A stretch of 64,000 bases of DNA from assembly GCF_024400215.1 (NCBI RefSeq), contig NZ_CP053748.1, forward strand, positions 3,968,001-4,032,000. The letters run 5' to 3'. This DNA comes from Massilia sp. erpn. GTDB taxonomy: Bacteria; Pseudomonadota; Gammaproteobacteria; Burkholderiales; Burkholderiaceae_D. Of the stretch, positions 39,293 through 48,642 are shown in pieces. The translations under genes were made by a program, and so were the position numbers. The notes beneath the pieces were generated by a model. The model made no database searches. It was not told where the DNA came from and was given only the letters and a program-made list of their open reading frames with translations. Position 1 is the stretch's first letter. Each line of letters opens with the position of its first letter.

Positions 39293-40218
39293 ACCTGCAA
39301 ACCATCCTGGGCAATTTCGCTTTAATCCTGTTCGTGCTGATGGTGGTCACGGGCGTGATCTGGTTCCTCGATGTGTTCTACCTGGCCAAGCAGCGCCGCG
39401 CCGCGGCCGACCGCGCCCTGGCCGAGTACGACGCGCACCTGGCGCGCCAGACGTCCAACGGCATCGTTGGCGATGGCAGCCCGGCCAAGCGCGCCAAGAT
39501 CGAAGCGGACCTGCTGCGCCAGCCGACCTGGGTCGAGTATTCGGGCAGCTTCTTCCCGGTGATTGCCCTGGTGTTTTGCCTGCGCTCCTTCCTGTACGAG
39601 CCGTTCAAGATTCCGTCTTCGTCGATGGTGCCGACCCTGCTGGTGGGCGACTTGATCCTGGTGAACAAGTTCACCTATGGCATCCGCCTGCCGATCCTGA
39701 ACCAGAAAGTGGTGCAGCTCAACGATCCTCAGCGCGGCGACGTGATGGTGTTCAAATATCCCAAGGATATGAGCCAGGATTACATCAAACGGGTGGTTGG
39801 CGTGCCCGGTGATAAGATTACGTATGAGAATAAACGTTTGACCGTCAACGGCAAGCCGATCGAGTACACCGCGCTCGACGACTACCTGGACGATGAAAAC
39901 AATGAAAGACTTGTCTATAAGAAACAATTCAAGGAAAACCTGAGTGGGGTGGACCACCGCATCCTGAACGACGAGCGCGCCGCCAATATCAATCTGGGCG
40001 ATGTGCGCGAATTCCCGCACAGCGATGCCTGCACCTACCGCTATGAAGGTTTTACTTGCGTGGTTCCTGAAGGCAATTATTTCATGATGGGTGATAACCG
40101 CGACAATAGCGCCGACAGCCGTTACTGGGGCTTTGTCCCGGACAAGAATATCGTCGGTAAGGCGTTCTTTGTCTGGATGAATCTGGGCAATCCCAAGCGC
40201 ATAGGCGGCATCCACTAA
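39289..40218 (+). CDS. lepB: Signal peptidase I
   Basis: Membrane protease that removes signal peptides from exported proteins. The 309-residue protein has two N-terminal membrane helices (about 8-30 and 85-103). The Ser/Lys dyad is Ser112 in [15 protein letters not shown] and Lys167 in [12 protein letters not shown]. Box E is [19 protein letters not shown] near 265-283. The end [10 protein letters not shown] is standard. It overlaps lepA by 4 bp. DUF4845 starts 12 bp after its stop. Confidence 0.96.
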
Positions 40219-40230
40219 ACGGGAGGCGAG

Positions 40231-40623
40231 ATGGCGGCGACAGGGTTCAACAAGCAGCGTGGCATCACACTGATTGGCCTGATCCTGGTCCTGGCCATCC
40301 TCGGCTTCCTCGGCATCCTGGGCATGAAGATCGTGCCGACCTACGCGGAGTACCGCGCCGTGTCGGCCGCCATCGTCAAAGCCAAGGGCGCCGGTTCGAC
40401 CGTCAAGGAAATCCAGAATTCCTTCGACAAGAGCGCCGAAGTGAATTACATCAGTTCGATCAGCGGGCGCGACCTGATCATCAGCCGCGAAGACGGTGAA
40501 ATGCAGGTCAGCTTCGCTTACGAGAAAAAGATCCCCCTGTTCGGGCCGGCCAGCATCCTGCTGGAATACGAGGGCAGCACCGCCAAGGGCGGCGCGCCCA
40601 AGAACGGCAAGCCCGGGCAATAA
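40231..40623 (+). CDS. DUF4845 small membrane protein
   Basis: A 130-residue protein with one N-terminal hydrophobic helix preceded by a pilin-like motif (QRGITLIGLILVLAILGFLG, about 8-27). A short extracytoplasmic domain follows (MKIVPTYAEYRAVSAAIVKAKGAG, about 33-56; SEVNYISSISGRDLIIS-like). It belongs to the DUF4845 family, which is regularly encoded between lepB and rnc in beta- and gamma-proteobacteria. Whether it is processed like a pseudopilin is unknown: GI follows QR, and a Gly-Ile-Thr-Leu start with no Glu at position 5 argues against classical pilin assembly. The function is unknown. Confidence 0.85.
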   Translation: MAATGFNKQRGITLIGLILVLAILGFLGILGMKIVPTYAEYRAVSAAIVKAKGAGSTVKEIQNSFDKSAEVNYISSISGRDLIISREDGEMQVSFAYEKKIPLFGPASILLEYEGSTAKGGAPKNGKPGQ

Positions 40624-40653
40624 GCCGACCAATACGACAAAGCACCAGAGCCA

Positions 40654-41466
40654 ATGAATCATCAGTTATTGCAAACCCGTTTAGGCCACACGTTCCAGGA
40701 TGCTGCGCTGTTACAGCAGGCACTGACGCACCGTAGCCATAGCAGTTTGCATAACGAGCGGCTGGAATTCCTGGGCGACTCCATCCTCAACTGCGTGGTG
40801 GCCTCGATTCTGTACGAGCGCTACACCAGCATCGACGAGGGCGACCTGTCGCGCCTGCGCGCCAACCTGGTCAAGCAGCAATCGCTGTACGAGATCGCGC
40901 AAAAGCTGGAGCTGTCGCAATTCCTGCGCCTGGGCGAGGGCGAACTGAAATCGGGCGGCTTCCGCCGTCCCTCGATCCTGGCCGACACGCTGGAAGCGCT
41001 GCTGGGCGCCATCTTCCTGGATGCCGGCTTTGACAGCGCGGCGCGCGTGATCCGCGCCTTCTACATCCCCATCCTCGACACGGTCGATCCTCAGACCCTG
41101 GGCAAGGATGCCAAGACCCTGCTGCAGGAATTCCTGCAAGGTAAAAAAATCTCCCTGCCGCTGTACAACGTGGTCGCCACCCATGGCGCCGCGCACAGCC
41201 AGGAATTTGAAATCGAATGTCTGGTGCCCAAATTGGGCGTCCAGGTCTATGGCCGCGGCGGCAGCCGGCGCGCCGGCGAACAAGCCGCCGCCAAGCTGGC
41301 GCTGGAAGCGGCCGAACAGGCTTTGCAGAAGGCGCCGGCCGCGGCCCGCAAATCCAAGCCGCGCGCGGCCCAGCTCAAGCTGGCCGGCATCGCCACCGTG
41401 CAGAGCGAGACCCCGGCCGACAAGCCGGCCCGCGCTGCTGCCGAAGGCAAGCACGCCAAACAGTAA
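40654..41466 (+). CDS. rnc: Ribonuclease III
   Basis: Double-stranded-RNA endonuclease maturing rRNA and controlling mRNAs. The 270-residue protein has the signature [18 protein letters not shown] (about 34-51) with the metal-binding Glu and Asp, and [17 protein letters not shown] (about 109-125). A dsRNA-binding domain follows at about 150-225 ([37 protein letters not shown]). The last 45 residues are a Lys/Ala-rich tail ([14 protein letters not shown]) longer than in E. coli RNase III (226 residues). It is followed 15 bp later by era, the conserved rnc-era pair. Confidence 0.96.
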   Translation: MNHQLLQTRLGHTFQDAALLQQALTHRSHSSLHNERLEFLGDSILNCVVASILYERYTSIDEGDLSRLRANLVKQQSLYEIAQKLELSQFLRLGEGELKSGGFRRPSILADTLEALLGAIFLDAGFDSAARVIRAFYIPILDTVDPQTLGKDAKTLLQEFLQGKKISLPLYNVVATHGAAHSQEFEIECLVPKLGVQVYGRGGSRRAGEQAAAKLALEAAEQALQKAPAAARKSKPRAAQLKLAGIATVQSETPADKPARAAAEGKHAKQ

Positions 41467-41481
41467 AACACAGGTAATCCC

Positions 41482-42384
41482 ATGACTAGCGCACCAACTC
41501 CAGCCGGCTTCCGCTGCGGCTATATCGCCATTGTCGGCCGTCCCAATGTGGGCAAATCGACGCTGATGAACACCCTGATCGGGGCCAAGGTGAGCATCAC
41601 CTCGCGCAAGGCGCAGACCACGCGCCACCGCATCACCGGCATCCAGACCCTGGCCGACGCCCAGTTCATCTACGTCGACACGCCCGGCTTCCAGACGCGC
41701 CACGCGAACGCGCTCAACAAGACGCTCAACAAGACCGTCACCAACACGCTCGATTCCTCGGACGTGATTCTGTACCTGGTGGAGGCGGGCACCTTCGGCC
41801 CGGCCGACCAGCAAGTGATCGACCTGCTGCCGAAGAATGTGCCGGTGATCCTGGTGATCAACAAATCCGACCGCTGCAAGGACAAGGCCGTGCTGCTGCC
41901 GTTCGCCCAGCAGGTGGCGTCCAAGTTCGACTTCGCGGCCGTGGTGCCGGTGTCGGCCAAGCTGCGCTTCCAGCTCGACGGCCTGCAGAACGAGATCAAG
42001 CGCTTCCTGCCCGAGAACGATCCCGTCTTCGGCGAAGACGACATCACCGACCGCAGCGAGAAATTCCTCGCCTCGGAAATCGTGCGCGAAAAACTGTTCC
42101 GCTTCGTCGGCGACGAACTGCCGTACACCAGCACCGTGCTGATCGAGAAGTTTGAGCAGGAAGGCAATCTGCGCCGCGTCTTCGCCGCCATCCTGGTCGA
42201 ACGCGACGGCCACAAGTCCATGATCATCGGGAATAAAGGTGCACGCCTGAAGGAAGTCTCGACCCAGGCCCGCCTCGACATGGAAAAACTGTTCGGCGGC
42301 CCCGTCTACCTGGAAATCTGGGTCAAGGTCAAATCCGGCTGGGCCGACAACGAAGCCGGCCTGCGCGCCTACGGCTACGAATAA
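41482..42384 (+). CDS. era: GTPase Era
   Basis: Ras-like GTPase with a KH domain that binds the 3' end of 16S rRNA during 30S assembly. The 300-residue protein shows G1 [12 protein letters not shown] (about 20-31), G2 [11 protein letters not shown]3 DTPGFQT and G4 NKSDRCKD, then a KH domain around 215-290 ([25 protein letters not shown]). ERA-specific YVDTPG and [15 protein letters not shown] are present. recO begins 3 bp after its stop, so translation is likely coupled. Confidence 0.97.
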   Translation: MTSAPTPAGFRCGYIAIVGRPNVGKSTLMNTLIGAKVSITSRKAQTTRHRITGIQTLADAQFIYVDTPGFQTRHANALNKTLNKTVTNTLDSSDVILYLVEAGTFGPADQQVIDLLPKNVPVILVINKSDRCKDKAVLLPFAQQVASKFDFAAVVPVSAKLRFQLDGLQNEIKRFLPENDPVFGEDDITDRSEKFLASEIVREKLFRFVGDELPYTSTVLIEKFEQEGNLRRVFAAILVERDGHKSMIIGNKGARLKEVSTQARLDMEKLFGGPVYLEIWVKVKSGWADNEAGLRAYGYE

Positions 42385-42387
42385 GGC

Positions 42388-43257
42388 ATGACCCGCAGCG
42401 CCACCGCCGAGCCCGCCGGACTGGCCGTCCCGTCCACTTTGGTGTCTGATACCAAAGTGGACGGGACGGCCGATCCGGCGGGCTCGGCTGTTGTTGCGGA
42501 GAGCTCGCCGCCGCGCCGCCGCGCGCCGTCGCGCGAGCGCACTTTCGGCACCAAGGTGGCGGGGCAGCCGGCTTTTGTGCTGCATAGCTATCCCTACAAG
42601 GAAACCAGCCTCATCGTCGACCTGCTGACGCGCGACTTCGGCCGCGTGGCGCTGATCGCCAAGGGCGCCAAGCGGCCGCATTCGCAGCTGCGTGGCGTGC
42701 TGCAGACCTTCCAGCCGCTGTCGGCCAGCTGGAGCGGCAAGAACGAGCTGCGCACCCTGACCGACGCCGAATGGGTGGGCGGCATGCTGCCGCTGGAGCG
42801 CACCGCGCTGCTGTGCGGCTTCTACCTCAACGAGCTGCTGGTCAAGCTGCTGGCGCGCGACGACGCCCATCCCGCCCTGTTCGATCATTACGTCGCCACA
42901 CTCAACCAGCTGGCCCACAACGAGCCGCCGCCCATCGTCTTGCGAAAATTCGAAAGAGCCCTACTTAGGGAGACGGGCGTGGGCGCCGACCTGACGCGCT
43001 GCACCGTCACGCGCGAGCGCGTGCAATCCGATGTACAGTATGTGGTGGACCCGGAACGCGGCCCGCGTCCCGAGCGCGCCTCCGACACGGCGCCGCGCGT
43101 GGCGGGCAAGACCCTGCTCGATATGGAAAACGAGGATTACGCCGACGCGCAAACCCAGGCCCAGAGCAAGCAGCTGATGCGCTTTCTGCTGGCTCACCAT
43201 TTAGGCGGCGCGCCCCTGAACACGCGCCAGATTCTGATCGACCTGATGCAGTTATAA
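42388..43257 (+). CDS. recO: DNA repair protein RecO with repeat-encoded N-terminal extension
   Basis: Recombination mediator that, with RecR, loads RecA at gaps. The conserved OB-fold starts near residue 55: [46 protein letters not shown] blocks. It is followed by [17 protein letters not shown] and the helical C-terminal domain ([22 protein letters not shown]). The 289 residues exceed E. coli RecO (242) because about 50 N-terminal residues are added. Residues 7-34 of this extension ([20 protein letters not shown] region) are encoded by an 83-bp near-perfect inverted repeat. Alternative in-frame GTG starts lie at 42442 and 42457. It is placed between era and pdxJ, as in many beta-proteobacteria. 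Confidence 0.92.
   Translation: MTRSATAEPAGLAVPSTLVSDTKVDGTADPAGSAVVAESSPPRRRAPSRERTFGTKVAGQPAFVLHSYPYKETSLIVDLLTRDFGRVALIAKGAKRPHSQLRGVLQTFQPLSASWSGKNELRTLTDAEWVGGMLPLERTALLCGFYLNELLVKLLARDDAHPALFDHYVATLNQLAHNEPPPIVLRKFERALLRETGVGADLTRCTVTRERVQSDVQYVVDPERGPRPERASDTAPRVAGKTLLDMENEDYADAQTQAQSKQLMRFLLAHHLGGAPLNTRQILIDLMQL
42406..42488. repeat. 83-bp inverted repeat inside recO
   Basis: Arms of 38 bases: GCCGAGCCCGCCGGA, then CTG, then GCCGTCCCGTCCACTTTGGT (42406-42443). They pair with ACCAAAGTGGACGGGACGGC, then CGA, then TCCGGCGGGCTCGGC (42451-42488) around a 7-base loop. Only the three middle bases fail to pair. The core TTTGGTGTC...ACCAAA resembles the REP-like stems at 18620-18747. It lies in frame in recO, starting 18 bp after the ATG. 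Confidence 0.9.
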
Positions 43258-43267
43258 AAACACGACT

Positions 43268-44026
43268 ATGAGCTTTCTGAACCCCGTTGGACCCGTTATC
43301 GACCTGGGCGTGAACATCGACCACGTCGCCACCCTGCGCAATGCGCGCGGCACCGTCTATCCCGATCCGATCCGCGCCGCGCTGCTGGCCGAGCAGGCCG
43401 GCGCCGACTGCATCACCCTGCATCTGCGCGAAGACCGCCGCCACATCAAGGACGCCGACGTGCTGGCCCTGGCGCCGCAGCTGGCCACGCGCATGAACCT
43501 GGAAGCGGCCGTGACCCAGGAGATGATCGATTTCGCCTGCCGCGTGAAGCCGGCCGACGTCTGCCTGGTGCCGGAAAAGCGCACCGAGGTGACCACCGAA
43601 GGCGGCCTCGATGTGGTGCGCTATCACAAGGAAGTGGCCGCCGCCGTCAAGCAGCTGCAAGCCGAAGGCATCCGCGTCAGCCTGTTCATCGACGCCGACG
43701 AGGCGCAGATCGCCGCTGCTGCCGCCGTCGGCGCGCCCGTGATCGAGCTGCACACCGGCGCCTATGCCGATGCCGAAGGCGCGGCCCAGGCGGCCGAGCT
43801 GGAACGCGTCAAGGCTGGCGTGCGCTGGGGCGTGCAGCATGGTTTGAAGGTGAACGCCGGCCACGGCTTGCACTACACCAATGTGCAGGCGATTGCCGCC
43901 ATTCCCGATATCGCCGAGCTGAATATCGGCCACGCCATCGTCGCCCATTCCATCTTCGCCGGCTGGGAAAACGCCGTGCGCGAAATGAAGGCCATCATGG
44001 TAGCGACCCGCCTGGGCGCAAAATGA
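43268..44026 (+). CDS. pdxJ: Pyridoxine 5'-phosphate synthase
   Basis: Final step of de novo vitamin B6 synthesis: condenses 3-amino-1-hydroxyacetone phosphate with deoxyxylulose phosphate. The 252-residue TIM-barrel protein opens [22 protein letters not shown] (about 14-35) and has [12 protein letters not shown] (about 54-65), [16 protein letters not shown] (about 98-113), [17 protein letters not shown] and [11 protein letters not shown], all diagnostic. It overlaps acpS by 4 bp (ATGA at 44023). The pdxJ-acpS pairing is conserved from E. coli. Confidence 0.97.
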   Translation: MSFLNPVGPVIDLGVNIDHVATLRNARGTVYPDPIRAALLAEQAGADCITLHLREDRRHIKDADVLALAPQLATRMNLEAAVTQEMIDFACRVKPADVCLVPEKRTEVTTEGGLDVVRYHKEVAAAVKQLQAEGIRVSLFIDADEAQIAAAAAVGAPVIELHTGAYADAEGAAQAAELERVKAGVRWGVQHGLKVNAGHGLHYTNVQAIAAIPDIAELNIGHAIVAHSIFAGWENAVREMKAIMVATRLGAK

Positions 44027-44418
44027 TCTACGGCGTCGGCACCGATATCTGCAAGATCGCCCGCATCGAGGAGGCGTTGGCGCGCCACGGCGAGCGTTTT
44101 GCGGCCAAGGTATTGGGGCCGGACGAGCTGGCGGTCTACCGCGAGCGCGGCGCCCAGCATCCCAAGCGCGCATTGCGCTACCTGGCGACGCGCTTCGCCG
44201 CCAAGGAGGCGTTTGCGAAAGCCATCGGCACCGGCGTGCGCCCGCCCATGCTGTTGCCGGCGGCGCAGATGCTGAACGAGGAAAACGGCAAGCCCGCCAT
44301 CGTCTGCGGCGGTGCGCTGGCCGATTTCATGCGCGAGAAGGGCTTGCGCGCCCAGCTCAGCATCAGCGATGAAGATGAATATGCGGTCGCCTTCGTGATC
44401 GTGGAACAGACAGCATGA
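44023..44418 (+). CDS. acpS: Holo-[acyl-carrier-protein] synthase
   Basis: Transfers 4'-phosphopantetheine from CoA to the serine of ACP (AcpP is at 32153). The 131-residue protein opens [19 protein letters not shown], with Asp8 of the metal site. It has [20 protein letters not shown] (about 46-65) with the catalytic Glu-Lys region and [17 protein letters not shown] near the end. It overlaps pdxJ at its start and uvrC at its end, each by 4 bp. Confidence 0.96.
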   Translation: MIYGVGTDICKIARIEEALARHGERFAAKVLGPDELAVYRERGAQHPKRALRYLATRFAAKEAFAKAIGTGVRPPMLLPAAQMLNEENGKPAIVCGGALADFMREKGLRAQLSISDEDEYAVAFVIVEQTA

Positions 44419-46268
44419 GCGAAGAGATCATCGATCCACGCGAGCAGGTGCTGGCGACGGTCGCCAAACTGCCCAATCTGCCCGGCGTCTACCGCTATTT
44501 CGATGCGGAAGACAAGGTGCTTTACGTCGGCAAGGCGCGCGACCTGAAAAAGCGCGTCTCCAGCTACTTCCAGAAGAACCTTTCCAGCCCGCGCATCGCC
44601 ATGATGGTGGAGCGCATCGCGCGCCTGGAAACCACGGTCACGCACAGCGAGGCCGAGGCGCTGATCCTGGAAAACAATCTGATCAAGACGCTGCAGCCGC
44701 GCTTCAACATCCTGTTCCGCGACGATAAGTCCTATCCCTATCTGAAACTGAGCGGGGACGAGATTCCACGCATGGTCTACTACCGCGGCGCAGTGGACAA
44801 GAAGAACCAGTATTTCGGTCCTTTCCCCAGCGCCTGGGCGGTGAAGGAGTCGATGCAAATCCTGCAGAAGGTCTTCCTGCTGCGCACTTGCGAGGACAGC
44901 GTGTACATGAACCGCACGCGCCCCTGCCTGCTGCACCAGATCGGCCGCTGCAGTGCGCCCTGCGTGGGCGCCATCAGCGCCGAGGATTACCGCGTCGACG
45001 TGAACAACGCCGCGCGCTTCCTGCGCGGCCGCCAGACCGAGGTGATGGAAGAGCTGGAGCAGAAGATGCACGCCTATGCCGGCGAACTCAAATTCGAGCA
45101 GGCGGCGGCGGTGCGCAACCAGATCCAGTCGCTGGCGAAAGTGCTGCACCAGCAAAGCATGGAGACCACGGGCGATGCCGACGTGGACGTCCTGGCCGTG
45201 GTGGTGCAGGGTGGACGCGCCTGCGTCAACCTGGCCATGGTGCGCGGCGGCCGCCACCTGGGCGACCGCGCCTACTTCCCATCGCACCTGATCGACGCCG
45301 AAGTGATGGCCGAGCAGTCGATCGAGGTGGAAGTGCTGGCCGCCTTCCTGGTCCAGCACTACACGGAAAAATACATCCCCGGGACCCTGATCCTGAACAT
45401 CGAATTCGACCAGCCGGAATTGCTGCTGGCGCTGCAGGAACAGTGCGGCCACCGCATCCACCTGATCTTCCAGCCGCAAGGCCAGCGCCGCCAATGGCTG
45501 GAACTGGCGCAGAAGGGCGCCGAGATTTCGCTGGCGCGCCTGCTGTCCGAGCAAGGCTCGCAGCAGTCGCGCACGCGCGCCCTGGTGGAAGCCCTGAGCC
45601 TCGACTGTGAGGATATCGAAACCCTGCGCGTGGAATGCTTCGACATCAGCCACACGCAAGGCGAGGCGACCCAGGCTTCCTGCGTGGTCTTCCACCACCA
45701 CCAGATGCAGAACGGCGAATACCGCCGCTACAACATCAACGACATCACGCCTGGCGACGATTACGCCGCCATGCGCCAGGTGCTGATGCGCCGCTACGAA
45801 AAGGTGGCGGGCGGCGACGGCGTGATGCCGGACGTGGTGCTGATCGACGGCGGCAAGGGCCAGATCGAGATGGCGCGCCAGGTCTTCGAGGAACTGGGCC
45901 TGGACCTGAGCCTGATCGTGGGCGTGGCGAAAGGCGAGGGCAGGCGGGTTGGCCTGGAAACCCTGATGTTCGTCGATGGCCGCCCATCGCAGGAGCTGGG
46001 CAAGGAATCGGCCGCCCTGATGCTGGTGGCCATGATCCGCGACGAAGCCCACCGCTTTGCCATCACCGGCATGCGTGCCAAGCGCGCCAAGGCGCGCCAG
46101 ACCTCGCGCCTGGAGGAAATCGAGGGAATTGGCGTGAAAAGGCGGCAGAAACTGCTGGCCCGCTTCGGCGGCCTGCGCGGCGTCGTCAATGCCAGCGTTG
46201 AAGACCTGATGTCGGTTGACGGCATTTCCAGCACTTTGGCCGAAGAAATCTACAAACAGCTGCATTAA
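44415..46268 (+). CDS. uvrC: Excinuclease ABC subunit C
   Basis: Makes both incisions in nucleotide excision repair after UvrAB mark the lesion. The 617-residue protein has an N-terminal GIY-YIG nuclease ([23 protein letters not shown], about 23-45) and a UVR motif for UvrB contact near 200-235 ([28 protein letters not shown] segment). The RNase H-like second nuclease covers about 380-540 ([37 protein letters not shown]), and two helix-hairpin-helix motifs lie at the end ([19 protein letters not shown]). It overlaps acpS by 4 bp. uvrC-pgsA-tRNA(Gly)-tRNA(Cys) matches the E. coli arrangement. Confidence 0.97.
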   Translation: MSEEIIDPREQVLATVAKLPNLPGVYRYFDAEDKVLYVGKARDLKKRVSSYFQKNLSSPRIAMMVERIARLETTVTHSEAEALILENNLIKTLQPRFNILFRDDKSYPYLKLSGDEIPRMVYYRGAVDKKNQYFGPFPSAWAVKESMQILQKVFLLRTCEDSVYMNRTRPCLLHQIGRCSAPCVGAISAEDYRVDVNNAARFLRGRQTEVMEELEQKMHAYAGELKFEQAAAVRNQIQSLAKVLHQQSMETTGDADVDVLAVVVQGGRACVNLAMVRGGRHLGDRAYFPSHLIDAEVMAEQSIEVEVLAAFLVQHYTEKYIPGTLILNIEFDQPELLLALQEQCGHRIHLIFQPQGQRRQWLELAQKGAEISLARLLSEQGSQQSRTRALVEALSLDCEDIETLRVECFDISHTQGEATQASCVVFHHHQMQNGEYRRYNINDITPGDDYAAMRQVLMRRYEKVAGGDGVMPDVVLIDGGKGQIEMARQVFEELGLDLSLIVGVAKGEGRRVGLETLMFVDGRPSQELGKESAALMLVAMIRDEAHRFAITGMRAKRAKARQTSRLEEIEGIGVKRRQKLLARFGGLRGVVNASVEDLMSVDGISSTLAEEIYKQLH

Positions 46269-46351
46269 GAAGCTGTGTCGGCTGGTATTAGCAGCGGCGC
46301 CGTTATAAACTAGCGGCGCGTTAACACATAATTCTTACAAGCCGCTGCCTT

Positions 46352-46942
46352 ATGCCCTTCAATATTCCGATCCTGCTGACCTGGTTGCGCGTGGCGCTGA
46401 TTCCCCTGGTCGTAGGCGTGTTCTACCTTCCCGATGGCTGGCTTCAGCCGCATGACCGCAATCTGGCGGCGACCCTGATCTTTATCGTTGCCGCCATCAC
46501 CGACTGGTTCGACGGTTTTCTGGCCCGGCGCTGGAACCAGACCTCGGCTTTCGGCGCCTTCCTCGACCCCGTGGCCGACAAGCTGATGGTGGCCGGCGCC
46601 TTGCTGGTGCTGGTGCATCTGGACGGGGGACGCTGTCATCCGCTGTTCGCCTTCATCATCATCGGCCGCGAAATCGCCATCTCCGCGCTGCGCGAATGGA
46701 TGGCCCAGATCGGCGCCTCGAAATCGGTGGCGGTCAGCTCGATCGGCAAGATCAAGACGGCGGCCCAGATGACGGCCATTCCGGCCCTGCTGTACAACGA
46801 CGTGCTGCTGGGCGCCATCGATACCCGCTACTGGGGCGAGAAGCTGCTGTGGCTGGCGAGCGTGCTGACTGTGTGGTCGATGCTGTACTACCTGCGCAAG
46901 GCATGGCCGCTGATCAAGGAAAAAGCGGGGAACTTGAATTAA
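46352..46942 (+). CDS. pgsA: Phosphatidylglycerophosphate synthase
   Basis: Inner-membrane CDP-alcohol phosphotransferase making phosphatidylglycerol phosphate from CDP-diacylglycerol and glycerol-3-phosphate. The 196-residue protein has several membrane helices. The family motif D-G-x2-A-R-x8-G-x3-D-x3-D appears in DWFDGFLARRWNQTSAFGAFLDPVADKLM (about 51-79). It opens MPFNIPILLTWLRVALIPLV. It follows uvrC by 83 bp and precedes the tRNA genes. Confidence 0.96.
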   Translation: MPFNIPILLTWLRVALIPLVVGVFYLPDGWLQPHDRNLAATLIFIVAAITDWFDGFLARRWNQTSAFGAFLDPVADKLMVAGALLVLVHLDGGRCHPLFAFIIIGREIAISALREWMAQIGASKSVAVSSIGKIKTAAQMTAIPALLYNDVLLGAIDTRYWGEKLLWLASVLTVWSMLYYLRKAWPLIKEKAGNLN

Positions 46943-46957
46943 TTTGAAATGTTGCCC

Positions 46958-46985
46958 TTGACCAGTTCTGTAATTCGTCTATAAT
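46958..46985 (+). promoter_or_regulatory. Promoter of the tRNA-Gly/Cys cluster
   Basis: TTGACC (46958-46963), a 16-bp spacer and a perfect TATAAT (46980-46985), 41 bp before the first tRNA. This is one of the best sigma-70 matches in the window, as expected for a stable-RNA operon. Confidence 0.75.
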
Positions 46986-47026
46986 GCTGGCCTGTTGTTG
47001 ATGACGACGCGCTGTAAAAAGCAAAT

Positions 47027-47102
47027 GCGGGAGTAGCTCAGTTGGTAGAGCGCAACCTTGCCAAGGTTGAGGTCGAGAGTTCGAGACTCTTCTCCCGCTC
47101 CA
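47027..47102 (+). tRNA. tRNA-Gly (anticodon GCC), copy 1
   Basis: A 76-nt cloverleaf: acceptor GCGGGAG/CTCCCGC, D-arm GCTC...GAGC, anticodon loop CTTGCCAAG (GCC, reads GGC/GGU), T-arm GAGAGTTCGAGACTC and encoded CCA. Identical to copies 2-4. Confidence 0.98.
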
Positions 47103-47175
47103 AAAAAACGTTGTAATTAATAACTATCGCTGGAATATTAGGAATGTTTCTGCGATAATGCGTTTCCCCTGAAAT

Positions 47176-47251
47176 GCGGGAGTAGCTCAGTTGGTAGAGC
47201 GCAACCTTGCCAAGGTTGAGGTCGAGAGTTCGAGACTCTTCTCCCGCTCCA
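47176..47251 (+). tRNA. tRNA-Gly (anticodon GCC), copy 2
   Basis: Same 76-nt sequence as copy 1, 73 bp downstream, with encoded CCA. The spacer differs in sequence from the others. Confidence 0.98.
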
Positions 47252-47307
47252 GTTAGGAAGCGCAGTAGTAGAAGTAAATGGCAGATGTAATTGTAGTATT
47301 GCTCCAA

Positions 47308-47383
47308 GCGGGAGTAGCTCAGTTGGTAGAGCGCAACCTTGCCAAGGTTGAGGTCGAGAGTTCGAGACTCTTCTCCCGCTCCA
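47308..47383 (+). tRNA. tRNA-Gly (anticodon GCC), copy 3
   Basis: Same 76-nt sequence as copies 1 and 2, 56 bp after copy 2, with encoded CCA. Confidence 0.98.
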
Positions 47384-47404
47384 GTGTAAATGTAAGACTC
47401 CAAT

Positions 47405-47480
47405 GCGGGAGTAGCTCAGTTGGTAGAGCGCAACCTTGCCAAGGTTGAGGTCGAGAGTTCGAGACTCTTCTCCCGCTCCA
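47405..47480 (+). tRNA. tRNA-Gly (anticodon GCC), copy 4
   Basis: Same 76-nt sequence, only 21 bp after copy 3, with encoded CCA. It ends 45 bp before tRNA-Cys. Confidence 0.98.
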
Positions 47481-47525
47481 GAATTCGAGAATGGACGCCG
47501 CTGTAGCGTCATCTCCAAGCCTTAT

Positions 47526-47599
47526 GGCGGGGTAGCAAAATGGTTATGCAGCGGCCTGCAAAGCCGTGTACGCCGGTTCGATTCCGGCCCTCGCCTCCA
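47526..47599 (+). tRNA. tRNA-Cys (anticodon GCA)
   Basis: A 74-nt cloverleaf: acceptor GGCGGGG paired with CCTCGCC (one G-U), anticodon loop CCTGCAAAG (GCA), T-arm GCCGGTTCGATTCCGGC and encoded CCA. It is last in the cluster, as cysT follows glyW in E. coli. No leucine tRNA follows here. Confidence 0.97.
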
Positions 47600-47616
47600 A
47601 ACAAAGCATGTGCGAT

Positions 47617-47645
47617 AAAACGCCGGGTTAAGCCCGGCGTTTTTG
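47617..47645 (+). terminator. Terminator of the tRNA cluster
   Basis: AAAACGCCGGG (47617-47627) pairs with CCCGGCGTTTT (47633-47643), loop TTAAG, and runs into further T. It lies 18 bp after tRNA-Cys. Confidence 0.9.
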
Positions 47646-47966
47646 CATTTGAGGGAAGAATTGGCATGTCGCCATAATATGGACATTGGTCGTGATTGCC
47701 ACTTTCATTATTTTGTCGCGCCTGTCCGGTGACTCTGCGAATTGGCTTGCAAAAGAAAGTACAAACGCGGCTTTGACGACGCTATATTCTTCGTTCTTTG
47801 CGCGCTGCTGCTTATCTTTGTATTTTCCCCGGCGTTCAGCAGCGTCCATGTAGGCGAGAAAAAGTTGATCAGGATTATCAACTAGGCTTATGCCGATATT
47901 GCCATCCGAAATTCCACGACCGCGCCGCGCCAGTTCACGCTCTTCCACGCGTTCAGACCCCGCCAC
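47628..47966 (-). other. Doubtful 112-codon open frame, possible remnant
   Basis: A minus-strand open frame (MAGSERVEERELARRGRG ... CQFFPQMQKRRA). It has an acceptable amino-acid composition (DNPDQLFLAYMDAAERRGKY) but matches no family I know. Its stop lies inside the tRNA terminator, it has no clear ribosome site, and the DNA is more AT-rich than its neighbours. It could be a genuine orphan gene, a degraded fragment beside a tRNA cluster, or chance. I would not annotate it as a protein without homology support. Confidence 0.2.
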
Positions 47967-48075
47967 TCACCGTTTCACTCCATCCCGGCCCGGTTTCATC
48001 GCAAACCGGTCGCCTGGCTCAAGGCACTCCTGCATAGTTCACCCATCGGAACGCAACTAATAAGGAGATCACGCC
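47646..48075. other. Intergenic stretch after the tRNA cluster
   Basis: About 430 bp without a supported gene apart from the doubtful minus-strand frame. It is more AT-rich at 47650-47900 than around it. I looked for a copy of the tRNA 3' end that would mark an integration site and found none. AAGGAG lies just before the next ATG. Confidence 0.5.
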
Positions 48076-48579
48076 ATGCTGCAACAAATCCTGAACCACA
48101 CCCCTACCTATGTCTGGGCTATCCTGGCCTTCCTGCTGTATCGCGGCGTCGCGGCCAGAAAGGACCGTGTGCTGAGCTACCGCAGCGTGTTCATCATCCC
48201 CGGCGTCATGCTGGTGCTGGGAGGGCAAAGCGTGGCGCATGGCTTCGGGCTGGAGACGGCGGCTGGCGTGGCCTGGGTACTGGGCATGCTGGCCGGTGCA
48301 GGCCTGGCGTGGACGCGCTCCAGCCCGGTCACGGTGGACCGCGCGGCAGGTGTGGTCGTGCAGCGTGGCAGCTGGATGCCGCTGACCCTGATGATGACGG
48401 TCTTCTGCTGCAAATATGCGGTAGCGGTGGCCTTGTCGATCGAACCGGCCTTGTGCGGCGACCTGCGCTTCGCGTTGCCTGTCTGCCTGGGCTTCGGCTT
48501 GATCAACGGTGTTTTCCTGGGTCGCCTGCTGCGCATCGTTGGGGCCTGGCATGCGGACCGCAGTGCGCTTATCGCCTGA
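48076..48579 (+). CDS. DUF6622-like integral membrane protein
   Basis: A 167-residue protein with about five hydrophobic helices: TYVWAILAFLLYRGVAA near 10, FIIPGVMLVLGGQSVAHGF near 40, AGVAWVLGMLAGAGLAW near 65, LTLMMTVFCCKYAVAVAL near 105 and LPVCLGFGLINGVFLGRLL near 137. The N-terminus (QILNHTPTYVWAILAFLLYRG) fits the small DUF6622 family as I know it, which has no assigned function. AAGGAG precedes the ATG at a good distance. It stands alone between the tRNA cluster and the cobalamin riboswitch. Confidence 0.75.
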   Translation: MLQQILNHTPTYVWAILAFLLYRGVAARKDRVLSYRSVFIIPGVMLVLGGQSVAHGFGLETAAGVAWVLGMLAGAGLAWTRSSPVTVDRAAGVVVQRGSWMPLTLMMTVFCCKYAVAVALSIEPALCGDLRFALPVCLGFGLINGVFLGRLLRIVGAWHADRSALIA

Positions 48580-48642
48580 GAAAGCGCGGCTCCGCTTCGC
48601 ATCAGATTTGCCAGTCCTTTACTTGACAGTGTAATATTATTG

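Noticed and set aside
43007..44173. Minus-strand 388-codon frame opposite recO-pdxJ
   Set aside because: Arg/Pro/Gly-rich shadow of two conserved genes.
47027..47480. The four direct repeats considered as a CRISPR array
   Set aside because: Each 76-nt unit folds as a complete tRNA with encoded CCA, and spacers are of unequal length.
47038..47518. Minus-strand frames with repeated GAGEESRTLDLNLGKVALY segments
   Set aside because: They read the four identical tRNA-Gly genes in antisense; the repeated peptide is a common database artefact of tRNA clusters.
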